A stretch of 14,057 nucleotides of DNA from Planctomycetota bacterium (GTDB taxonomy: Bacteria > Planctomycetota > UBA11346), in the NCBI GenBank assembly GCA_024641365.1, contig JAHEDF010000043.1, positions 1 to 14,057 on the forward strand. Direction: 5' to 3'. The notes beneath the pieces were generated by a model. It saw nothing but the letters and a program-made list of their open reading frames with translations, ran no database searches and was not told the DNA's origin. The position numbers and the translations under genes were made by a program. The number at the start of each line of letters is the position of its first letter. Within the stretch, counting starts at the first letter, position 1. Of this stretch, positions 6,649-13,271 are shown one piece after another.

Positions 6649-6703
6649 TAATTAGAGTTAAAATGGTGAAGGTTTTGTTTATGGGCTGGGGATTTTTGAC
6701 ACT

Positions 6704-7963
6704 ATGAACTACCGCATGCAGTCTGTACTGCTCAGTTGCTGTATGCTCATTGGAGCAGGGGTTTTAATTGGTTGGAATAGCAGTCGTTTTCTTACCGCTA
6801 AGCCAGTGATTCGTGAAAAAAATCTTGATTTCCTGCCTGCGCCAGAAACAGCGCGTGTATTAGCTTTAGGTCACAACAATACACTCGCTAAATTGCGTTG
6901 GATCGATTCGTTTGCGTATTTTCAATATCAACTCGACCGTAAAGATGATCGCATAGCTGGCGGCGGCAGTGGTTTTCAACGTCTCTATAATACTCTTATT
7001 GAATTAGATCCTAAATTTGAGCCGTTTTATGAACATGCTGCACTCACCACTTCTGGTATATTAAATCACCACGGCGCGGCGCTCGGTTTTTTAATGCGTG
7101 GAAATTTGGAATTACCGCATTCAACAGAATTATGGCGTAACTCGGCGGTAACGCTCAAAGTTTTTTTTCAGTGGGATACAAAAAATCCGGAATTGTTTGA
7201 TGCATTTTTGACTGAGTGGGAAAAACAAGAAGTGTTGCCAGAATACAAACGTATGGTGTGGGATTGGAAAAAACATTTTGGCCATCAAGTATTTAATGGA
7301 TTGGAACAATTGCCATATTGGCTCCAGCAATTAGAAAATACTGCTGAAAATACAGCAAATGGGAAATTTGTAGATCAAACCGTGCGCGATATTCTGGCGC
7401 GATATGGAACGGATGAATTAACTGCACTATTAGCCACTTGGCGCATTCTCCAGGGGGCCATTCCGCAAACGCGAAAAGAGCTGGTCGATAATTTGTCATT
7501 TATTGATCCGCTACAAATGATCCGCGACGTGCCATCCCCAGCCTCATTATCGGTTTTAACCGAAGCGAATTTATTACACTTACGTTATCCGCAGGGGTTA
7601 TCGCCATTTGCCCCATTTGCTGTCGTAAAAAATGGAACCATAGTGCTAAAAAATGACCCGTATGGTTACCCGTGGCGGATGGTGACAGAAAAAATTGGCG
7701 ATTACCACGTATATCGAGTCACCAGTCCTGGGATGGAGCGGGCGCAGATCGATAAATTATTAGCCACAGCGACAGACGAATTGTTAGCAAAAGCCCAAAA
7801 AAGTGGGAGCTGGCCAACTAGCTTGCAAGAAGTAGTCGAAATGGGGGTCCAGCTCCCAAAGGTCCCAGCGGGATGCACCATCCGGTTAGTAGATCGAGAC
7901 CTAGTTGCTAGTTGGGATGTTGAACCAAACGAACCATGGCAGCTACGAAGGGCAAAACCGTGA
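6704..7963 (+). CDS. Membrane-anchored helical protein linked to the ABC transporter, function unknown
   Basis: A 419-residue protein from ATG 6704. Residues 7-24 ('SVLLSCCMLIGAGVLIGW') form one N-terminal membrane anchor or uncleaved signal, leaving a large domain outside the cytoplasm. Residues 50-160 are helical. 'LGHNNTLAKLRWIDSFAYFQYQ' and 'LYNTLIELDPKFEPFYEHAAL' recall proteins encoded beside ABC transporters in several bacterial phyla, where the motif reads like 'ADLLWIRAVQYFG...L..LDPRFEYAYEFG' (from memory). The C-terminal part has 'NDPYGYPW' (317-324) followed by 'YHVYRVTSPG', similar to the Pro-Gly calcium-loop segment of pseudopilin-like proteins. The gene starts 55 bp after the permease on the same strand, so it is likely the third gene of the operon. 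It may be an accessory or substrate-contacting subunit. Confidence 0.75.
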   Translation: MNYRMQSVLLSCCMLIGAGVLIGWNSSRFLTAKPVIREKNLDFLPAPETARVLALGHNNTLAKLRWIDSFAYFQYQLDRKDDRIAGGGSGFQRLYNTLIELDPKFEPFYEHAALTTSGILNHHGAALGFLMRGNLELPHSTELWRNSAVTLKVFFQWDTKNPELFDAFLTEWEKQEVLPEYKRMVWDWKKHFGHQVFNGLEQLPYWLQQLENTAENTANGKFVDQTVRDILARYGTDELTALLATWRILQGAIPQTRKELVDNLSFIDPLQMIRDVPSPASLSVLTEANLLHLRYPQGLSPFAPFAVVKNGTIVLKNDPYGYPWRMVTEKIGDYHVYRVTSPGMERAQIDKLLATATDELLAKAQKSGSWPTSLQEVVEMGVQLPKVPAGCTIRLVDRDLVASWDVEPNEPWQLRRAKP

Positions 7964-7981
7964 CGTTAAGTGGTAACTTTT

Positions 7982-8042
7982 CTATGCAGAACCGCTATGC
8001 AGACCGTTTTTGTTGAACAAAAGCAATTTTTTTCGTCAAAAA
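7982..8042. promoter_or_regulatory. Repeats and palindrome upstream of rpoD (operator-like)
   Basis: The direct repeat ctatgcaga occurs at 7982-7990 and 7995-8003, with period 13 bp and shared flank 'cc'. A perfect 15-bp dyad ttttgtt-g-aacaaaa (8008-8022) follows, then a T7-cgtc-A6 dyad (8027-8043). Together they resemble a regulator-binding region or a weak AT-rich terminator for the transporter operon ending at 7963. I could not fit a convincing sigma-70 promoter to this segment. Confidence 0.35.
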
Positions 8043-8065
8043 AGGTCGAAATGGGCGTTATTAGT

Positions 8066-8104
8066 AGGAGGGTTATGTTATTCTCCTGTAGTAGCCATCG
8101 CTAA
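8066..8104 (+). CDS. Possible 9-codon leader peptide in the rpoD leader (with its Shine-Dalgarno sequence)
   Basis: AGGAGGG (8066-8072) is the strongest Shine-Dalgarno sequence I see in the window. It stands 2-3 nt before an ATG at 8075 that opens a short frame, MLFSCSSHR, ending at TAA 8102-8104. Codons 5-8 lie in the left arm of the 11-bp inverted repeat at 8087-8154, so a ribosome here would block that stem. This geometry is that of a regulatory leader peptide, but the spacing is short and 9-codon frames arise by chance. No stretch of one regulatory amino acid is present. Confidence 0.3.
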   Translation, partial: RRVMLFSCSSHR

Positions 8105-8154
8105 CGCCAGCCAGTCCCCAAGCCGGTGATTGTCAGCGCAGTTTGGCTACTACA
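8087..8154 (+). promoter_or_regulatory. Inverted repeat / stem-loop in the rpoD leader
   Basis: A perfect 11-bp inverted repeat, tgtagtagcca (8087-8097) and tggctactaca (8144-8154), encloses 46 nt. An inner pair cgct (8099-8102)/agcg (8135-8138) extends it. The stem ends 51 bp before the RpoD ATG. It lacks a T-run and so is not an intrinsic terminator. It could be an RNA leader that controls rpoD translation or a protein-binding dyad in DNA. Confidence 0.5.
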
Positions 8155-8205
8155 CTTCGCCTCCCCCGTTGAATCCATTGTCCTGCCCCGTTCCAGAGAG
8201 ATCCC

Positions 8206-10002
8206 ATGGCCAAGTCGACGTCCCCGGTCAAAACTCCGCCCCCAGCTGCAGCAGAAACTAATAATGACGATATAAATAAAGCTGACGTTGATTCCGCTGA
8301 TGGCCCAGAGACCACTACGATTCCTGCGCCTACTGGTGAAGCTCCGATGTCATTAAAGGATGTCGTCGCGGCCTTGGTAAAAAATAGTAAAGGCAAAGGG
8401 ATGGTCACGTACGACCAACTCAATGCTTTATTACCAGATGCAATGAATGATCCTGAACAATTGGATCACATTTTAGAGCAATTGGAATCGAAGGGTGTTG
8501 AGCTGGTTGAAGAAATCGGCAGTGGCGATGATAGCGATTTTGGCGAAGAAGGTACTAACCCAGAAGACGATGCGGCTGCTAGTACCGCTCGTTTTGAACG
8601 TGCAGCTGAAAATGCTGATGGCGATGAAGTAGAACTCGGCGAAAAAATTGATGATCCGGTTCGCATGTATTTGTCACAAATGGGCGAAATTCCGTTATTG
8701 ACCCGTGACCAAGAAATCGAATTAGCGCGTCGTATTGAAATTTATCGCGATGGTTTCCGTCGTAAGGTCATGACCATGCCTGATGCCATTAAAAAAGGCA
8801 TTGGCTGGGTGGAAGAACAAAAAGAAATTAAAGAACAACAAGAAAAGAACGCCAAAAGCCACGGTTCCTCGCCATCACGTGATGATTATTTAGATCGCGC
8901 AGCCAATCACTTAAATACACTCAATAATGTGGTAAATCACTCGCAGCCATTGTCTGAAATGGTGTGCAGCGAAACGGGCGCGGATGTACGACAAGAACAA
9001 TTGTTACGTAATCGGTTAACGCGTGCGTACCGCTTATTAGAAGAAATGGAATTAGATGCCAAAACAGTTATTCAGGTCAAAGACGATATGCTCGATATCC
9101 GTCGTAAGGTTTTGCGCCTGCGTCGTGAAATTGAACAAAACAAACGTAAAAAAGGCATGGTCAAAGAAAAGGAACAAGAGTTAATAAACTTATCCTTATT
9201 AATTGGCGAACCGATTAGCCGTTTCTTAGAACGCTGTATCGCAGTATCAAAGCGTTTCCGCTTATACGAAGAAGCAAAACAAAAATTATCCTGTGGTAAT
9301 TTACGTTTGGTGGTATCGATTGCGAAAAAATATCGTAATCGTGGCTTGTCATTCCTTGATTTAATTCAAGAAGGCAACGCTGGTTTAATGAAAGCCGTAG
9401 AAAAATACGAATACAAGCGCGGTTATAAATTCTCGACCTATGCAACGTGGTGGATTCGCCAAGGCATTACCCGTGCGATTGCTGACCAAGCGCGCACCAT
9501 TCGTATTCCAGTGCACATGATCGAAACCATGGGCAAGCTGCGTAAAATTCAGAAAGATATTTTGCAAGATACTGGTCGTGAAGCGACCATCGAAGAAGTT
9601 GCTGAACGTGCTGGCATCAGTGTTGGCGAATGTAAGCGCGTTATCCGTGTATCGAAACACCCAATTAGTTTAGATCGCCCAATTGGTGACAGTGATGACT
9701 GTTACTTCGGTGACTTCTTAGAAGATAAGAGCGCAGAAAATCCTGCTAACATTAGCTCGAACGAATTGCTCAAAGAAAAAATTACCGAAGTGCTTGATAC
9801 CTTAACGGATCGTGAACGCGAAATTATCTGCCTGCGTTACGGCATTGGCGATGGTTATACTTATACCTTGGAAGAAGTTGGCCGTCGTTTTAACGTCACG
9901 CGTGAACGTATTCGTCAGATTGAGGCGAAGAGTATTAAGAAACTGCAACATCCATTACGTAGCCGTAAGCTGGAAGGCTTTATCGATACTAAAGCGCATT
10001 AA
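8206..10002 (+). CDS. rpoD: RNA polymerase primary sigma factor RpoD (sigma-70 family)
   Basis: A 598-residue housekeeping sigma factor that directs RNA polymerase to promoters. Residues 1-46 are a low-complexity Ala/Pro/Asp tail. Region 1.1 follows at about 48-103 ('[11 protein letters not shown]'), then an acidic linker, which together mark a primary sigma. Region 1.2 is at 149-180 ('[22 protein letters not shown]'), and a basic, helical non-conserved segment spans about 181-358. Regions 2.1-2.4 lie at 359-446 ('[27 protein letters not shown]', '[20 protein letters not shown]'). Region 3 spans about 447-510, and region 4 lies at 520-594, with the -35-binding helix-turn-helix '[22 protein letters not shown]' near 555-576. 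The non-conserved segment is shorter than in E. coli, and 'RDGFRRKV' plus '[12 protein letters not shown]' resemble planctomycetal RpoD. ATG 8206 follows 'agagag' at a suitable distance. Confidence 0.97.
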   Translation: MAKSTSPVKTPPPAAAETNNDDINKADVDSADGPETTTIPAPTGEAPMSLKDVVAALVKNSKGKGMVTYDQLNALLPDAMNDPEQLDHILEQLESKGVELVEEIGSGDDSDFGEEGTNPEDDAAASTARFERAAENADGDEVELGEKIDDPVRMYLSQMGEIPLLTRDQEIELARRIEIYRDGFRRKVMTMPDAIKKGIGWVEEQKEIKEQQEKNAKSHGSSPSRDDYLDRAANHLNTLNNVVNHSQPLSEMVCSETGADVRQEQLLRNRLTRAYRLLEEMELDAKTVIQVKDDMLDIRRKVLRLRREIEQNKRKKGMVKEKEQELINLSLLIGEPISRFLERCIAVSKRFRLYEEAKQKLSCGNLRLVVSIAKKYRNRGLSFLDLIQEGNAGLMKAVEKYEYKRGYKFSTYATWWIRQGITRAIADQARTIRIPVHMIETMGKLRKIQKDILQDTGREATIEEVAERAGISVGECKRVIRVSKHPISLDRPIGDSDDCYFGDFLEDKSAENPANISSNELLKEKITEVLDTLTDREREIICLRYGIGDGYTYTLEEVGRRFNVTRERIRQIEAKSIKKLQHPLRSRKLEGFIDTKAH

Positions 10003-10025
10003 TAACGCGTTTTATAATTTAAATT

Positions 10026-10059
10026 AACTAAACCCTCGCCATATGGCGGGGGTTTAGTT
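10026..10059 (+). terminator. rpoD terminator (may be bidirectional)
   Basis: aactaaaccctcgcc (10026-10040) pairs along all 15 bases with ggcgggggtttagtt (10045-10059), one pair being G-U, around the loop atat. It starts 24 bp after the rpoD stop. The T-rich tail is modest ('atttaaaatt'). A T-rich segment on the other side would let it also stop minus-strand transcripts from the convergent gene. Confidence 0.8.
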
Positions 10060-10109
10060 ATTTAAAATTATCTGTTTAATTATACTAATTCCGATGCATT
10101 TTTTATTTG

Positions 10110-10190
10110 AACAGGAGGAACGGAGAGAAAAATGTTATAAATTTGTACATTGTCTATCTTGCTGTCCTCCGTTTCTCCGTTTCTCCTGTT
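10110..10190. repeat. 19-bp near-perfect inverted repeat (CAGGAG/CTCCTG type)
   Basis: aacaggaggaacggagaga (10110-10128) matches the reverse complement of tttctccgtttctcctgtt (10172-10190) at 17 of 19 positions, with 43 bp between. Both mismatches would be G-U pairs in plus-strand RNA. 'ctccgtttct' is itself iterated in the right arm (ctccgtttctccgtttctcc). The element lies in the 239-bp gap between the convergent ends of rpoD and the DUF6941-like gene. It may be a dispersed intergenic repeat or a second transcription barrier. Confidence 0.5.
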
Positions 10191-10241
10191 AATTTGTTGT
10201 CAAATTATCAGCATGTGCTCTAAAATGGGTATAATTCAGAT

Positions 10242-10700
10242 TTAATTTTTAGGTTTGGTAAACATAAAATCGAGATGGCATGAGGCGACGTCGACGCCCT
10301 GGACGGTTAACCATAATAAAGTGCGTATGGCGAGAAGCGAACCTGGTTCCCGATCTTTCGATGGAATGGGAGCAGTGATACGTAATTCGGGTAAATGAAT
10401 GCCCATTTCAAAAACAGGCACTTGGGATTCATTCACCGTAATTTCGGTATTTGCTTGCAACATCGGACGTGCATTTGGTGGTGCGGCGCGATCTAACATA
10501 GACAAATGTAACGGATAGGTGCCAGGACGCTCGCATTGTAAACGAATATAGGCCTGCAAAGAATGCAGCACTAATTCATCATTCGGTGTTTGCCAATGTG
10601 TGTAGGTACCTGCGATTATCCATTTTCCTTGATCCGTTCGATAGACTTGATCGCAAAGAATAAGCGTGCCACGAATATCATGCAATTTATCGGTGTTCAT
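10242..10700 (-). CDS. Conserved hypothetical protein, DUF6941-like
   Basis: A 152-residue protein with ATG at 10700 and TAA at 10244-10242, without signal peptide or membrane segment. The N-terminal 'ILCDQVYRTDQGKWIIAGTYTHW' by position (14-36) matches the pattern I associate with DUF6941 proteins ('LCDxVxxDxxGKxxLxGxY/F'), a small beta-rich family common in planctomycetes and related bacteria with no known function. The middle ('LQAYIRLQCERPGTYPLHLSMLD') and end ('VDVASCHLDFMF') alternate hydrophobic and polar residues as beta strands do, suggesting one beta-sandwich domain. The family name is from memory and should be treated as provisional. The ATG overlaps the stop of a 21-codon frame (ATGA). 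No other Shine-Dalgarno sequence is visible, which raises the possibility of translational coupling. Confidence 0.75.
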   Translation of the reverse strand: MNTDKLHDIRGTLILCDQVYRTDQGKWIIAGTYTHWQTPNDELVLHSLQAYIRLQCERPGTYPLHLSMLDRAAPPNARPMLQANTEITVNESQVPVFEMGIHLPELRITAPIPSKDREPGSLLAIRTLLWLTVQGVDVASCHLDFMFTKPKN

Positions 10701-10762
10701 GGCTGTAGCTTCACACCCACAGCATGCGACACAACGAGAAAGAAGAGGAGTGACACGATCAT
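10697..10762 (-). CDS. Possible 21-residue hydrophobic leader ORF overlapping the DUF6941-like gene
   Basis: ATG at 10762-10760 opens a 21-codon minus-strand frame, 'MIVSLLFFLVVSHAVGVKLQ' plus Pro, whose TGA overlaps the next gene's ATG as ATGA. The peptide looks like a single membrane helix or signal sequence. It could be a coupled leader peptide, or by chance a frame that happens to touch the next start. It could also mean the downstream protein once carried a signal sequence now one frame away. The overlap and strong hydrophobicity are the only evidence. Confidence 0.25.
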   Translation of the reverse strand: MIVSLLFFLVVSHAVGVKLQP

Positions 10763-10803
10763 GTTATGTAACACTGTCTCGATAACGTTGTTTTAATGGC
10801 ACA

Positions 10804-11104
10804 TTAACCGCCGAGGGCGCAGAGACAATGTTATTCGGCTAAGAAATACGAATTTTCTTTGTAAAATATGATAAATTGAAGGCATTCAACATAGAGGACA
10901 CAGAGACAATGTTATTCGGCTAATAAGCGCGTTTTCTTGTGGAAAATACGTTTAATCGAAGACAGATTAACCGCAGAGGACGCAGAGGGAATTGATAAAA
11001 AAATCTTAGTTCATTCCATTCCCTTTAAAGGCCAATAAACGGTAATTTTTACTGTAGAATTGTTTAAAAACCATCTCTGCGCTCTCTGCGTCCTCTGCGG
11101 TTAA
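10804..11104. repeat. Spaced repeat array: three direct copies and one inverted copy of a CAGAGGACGCAGAG-type motif
   Basis: A 21-bp motif (consensus core aaccgcagaggacgcagag) occurs at 10804-10824, 10885-10905 and 10967-10987, start spacings 81 and 82 bp. A perfect inverted copy of the third lies at 11084-11104. Copies one and two also share a perfect 23-bp extension containing 'gacaatgttattcggctaa' (10820-10842 and 10901-10923) and a similar AT-rich spacer ending 'aa-ttgaa / aatcgaa'. This is a tandem ~81-bp unit with degenerate spacers. The core resembles an intergenic repeat I recall from many environmental bacterial genomes. Nothing else coding is seen in 10763-11144. The third and inverted copies could pair as a 21-bp stem with a 96-nt loop just downstream of the hydrolase stop. 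Confidence 0.75.
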
Positions 11105-11144
11105 GAAAATGTAGTCGCTAAATTGCGAGCGAACTTTTCCTGAA

Positions 11145-13082
11145 CTATTTTGCTTGCCACGACTCGTCAAAAAAGTCAGCGGCTACTACATCACCAGCGT
11201 AAAAGTCATTGGGCGGTGTTTTTAAATCCAAAACGGCCCAGTCGGGTAATTTAGGATTTTGCTGTGAATTAGTACGGTCGTGATTTTCACGAAAGGTCAG
11301 CCCGCTATTTAAAACGATATAGCGATCTGGATTAAGTGGGTTGGGGTATATGCAAACAGGGACATGACCAGCACTCTTAAAGGACTGAGAACCAATAGCG
11401 ATAGTGGACGTATCCCATTTTAAGGGCAACTGTGGGAGTAATTTTGTTATGATACTGTTGGCTTTGTCATCGCCCCACACAACCAAGTTATAATTTTTAA
11501 TATCATCGGCACTGACTTCACTGTCTTTTTTCACTCGCACGTCTCCACGCATAAGTGCTGGCCAGCGATTAAATATAAAATGATGACTTTCCGCTTTAAC
11601 CCAGCTATCAACTTTAGCGTCGGCACATGCTTTTGATGGCAACACCACTAAAAATGGACTTACAAACGCATCATCGATCGGACCTTGTAAGCCCGGGCGT
11701 TTACTGAGTCCTGTTGGATACATCTGATCAACTTGCGACCAGGAATTTTTTGTTTGTGCCAATATGACACCGTCTGATCCAACGTTGCCAACCGTGATCT
11801 CGTGATTGTCGATTTTAATTTTACTGCCTTTTTTAATGCTTGGATGCGAAAGACGTAAGCGCGTAATATTTTTTGTCGTGGCTGTAATTGTCGTTCCTTG
11901 CACCTGTGCATCGACCCGACTGTCCTGCCAATGCTGGCCTAATTGCAGGGCTTCAACCCAATACATGTGGGCATACCGCAAAGATTTGGTTTGGAAGTAA
12001 ACCGTATCGGGAGTTTCTTGGCGACCGGTAGCGATGGCTTTATCTACAAATGCCACAACCTGCTTTAAATAATCAGGTTGATATTTATGGCCAGTTTTTG
12101 GTGCAATTAAATGTTCCAAATGTTTGCCATGTGCTTCATAAGCTTTGCCTAAAATAATACCGGCTTTCATTTGGCTGTCGTCTTCACCGCTATAGGCAAT
12201 CACTGGTATATTAAATAAATTACGTACATAATCGGGTGTATCGTATTGTCCCCATAGAACGGCTTCGTATGGGGGCACATCATTGGGTGTTAAATTTTGA
12301 TAGAGTTGTGTTTCAGCAAATCCTGCTCCGGTATGCATCACCGCAAAGTGATCGGCAAAATGTGCACCTAAATGTTTAGCGCCAGCGCCACCCATGGAAA
12401 ACCCCATGAGGGCAATGCGGTTTTTATCAATCGGATATTGTGATGACACATGGTCGATAGCTTCAAATACATCAGTTTCGCCTGCGTTCTTATAACCAAC
12501 GCATTGTCGACCAAACACATGCATGACTAGCGCATGATCCGGTTTGAGCGGACCAATTCCTTTAGCGCATTTTTGCATAAAATGTATATCGGTGTCTTTA
12601 TCTCCACGGCCATGCAGCCACACATATAGCGGAACTGGTTTTGATAAATTTAATTTTTCAGGAATAATAACGCCGTATGGTTGGGCAGAACCATCAATGG
12701 CAGAAATAAAGCCGCGCAATACGGCGCCACGTTGTTTTGTCCATTCTGCTTTTTTAAAATGGGTGAGGCGCTCTTTCGCTTGCGATAAACACCAGTCACC
12801 TTTTGCAATATCTTTTTTCGGATCGTAAAATTCGTCAAAACGTAAAGCTAAATCTAGAGCTTTATGAAAAATGGCGACATCGCCATATAACGGTGCTTGT
12901 TGAATTGATTTACCATTTTCGAGTAATTCATCACACGCTTTTCTGAGGCGAGTAGCTTCATTAGCAGGTAATTCTTTCCCGGGAGGTGGTAATTTACGAG
13001 GTATTGGTGGAAAGGTGTCCGCACTGAAACTAATAGTGCATGACATGATGATAATAATGCAGGCGGTAAGAGCGTGACGCAT
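11145..13082 (-). CDS. Secreted alpha/beta-hydrolase (prolyl-oligopeptidase/esterase-like) with large C-terminal domain
   Basis: The frame is open to a GTG at 13157, but ATG 13082 is preferred. It starts a classical signal peptide ('MRHALTACIIIIMSCTISFSA'-like, about 21 residues), and an extended -10 promoter lies between the two candidates. The resulting protein has 645 residues. The catalytic domain spans about 110-345: 'WLHGRGD' (oxyanion His157), 'MGFSMGG' with nucleophile Ser229, 'YSGEDD' with acid Asp301/302, and 'TGHKYQPDY' with His332. An export signal and this order resemble polysaccharide esterases and prolyl-oligopeptidase-like hydrolases of PVC bacteria. Residues 350-645 form a further beta-rich region; 'YNLVVWGDDKANSIITKLLPQLP' recurs in such proteins as a Rossmann-like tail (from memory). 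The substrate is unknown. Confidence 0.85.
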   Translation of the reverse strand: MRHALTACIIIIMSCTISFSADTFPPIPRKLPPPGKELPANEATRLRKACDELLENGKSIQQAPLYGDVAIFHKALDLALRFDEFYDPKKDIAKGDWCLSQAKERLTHFKKAEWTKQRGAVLRGFISAIDGSAQPYGVIIPEKLNLSKPVPLYVWLHGRGDKDTDIHFMQKCAKGIGPLKPDHALVMHVFGRQCVGYKNAGETDVFEAIDHVSSQYPIDKNRIALMGFSMGGAGAKHLGAHFADHFAVMHTGAGFAETQLYQNLTPNDVPPYEAVLWGQYDTPDYVRNLFNIPVIAYSGEDDSQMKAGIILGKAYEAHGKHLEHLIAPKTGHKYQPDYLKQVVAFVDKAIATGRQETPDTVYFQTKSLRYAHMYWVEALQLGQHWQDSRVDAQVQGTTITATTKNITRLRLSHPSIKKGSKIKIDNHEITVGNVGSDGVILAQTKNSWSQVDQMYPTGLSKRPGLQGPIDDAFVSPFLVVLPSKACADAKVDSWVKAESHHFIFNRWPALMRGDVRVKKDSEVSADDIKNYNLVVWGDDKANSIITKLLPQLPLKWDTSTIAIGSQSFKSAGHVPVCIYPNPLNPDRYIVLNSGLTFRENHDRTNSQQNPKLPDWAVLDLKTPPNDFYAGDVVAADFFDESWQAK

Positions 13083-13117
13083 AGTAAGATCCGAGGTTTT
13101 GGTAAGTCGTACGTGTA

Positions 13118-13126
13118 ATTGTAGCA
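13118..13126 (-). promoter_or_regulatory. Extended -10 promoter for the alpha/beta-hydrolase gene
   Basis: On the minus strand TGC-TACAAT (13126-13118) matches the extended -10 form TGn-TAnAAT. Transcription would start near 13111, leaving an approximately 28-nt leader before ATG 13082. The -35 region is poor, as expected for extended -10 promoters. This site lies downstream of the alternative GTG start at 13157, which would not be transcribed from it. Confidence 0.45.
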
Positions 13127-13223
13127 AGCGTTGAAAAAGCTGACGCTTTATTTTCACACGACTATCTGAACTTACTTACACAGTTGGTGATTTTAAGCGG
13201 TGGCGTTAGTTAAAATAGCTGTA

Positions 13224-13240
13224 AGCACTAATGGAGTGCT
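13224..13240. other. Short hairpin with A/T-run between two minus-strand genes
   Basis: agcact (13224-13229) and agtgct (13235-13240) form a 6-bp stem with a 5-nt loop, followed by seven A on the plus strand. Read on the minus strand the T-run comes before the stem, the wrong order for an intrinsic terminator of the gene ending at 13272. It may be a minor structure only. Confidence 0.25.
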
Positions 13241-13271
13241 AAAAAAATTACTTTAACCGTTTATGCTATCG

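Noticed and set aside
8133..8666. Minus-strand ORFs opposite the start of rpoD (8133-8423 and 8466-8666)
   Set aside because: Ser/Ala-rich translations that are reverse-strand shadows of the acidic low-complexity N-terminus of RpoD.
10804..11104. Possible CRISPR array
   Set aside because: Only three degenerate direct copies, spacers of about 60 bp that resemble each other, one inverted copy and no cas genes nearby.
13083..13157. N-terminal extension of the secreted hydrolase from GTG 13157
   Set aside because: It would hide a good signal peptide and lies upstream of the likely promoter.
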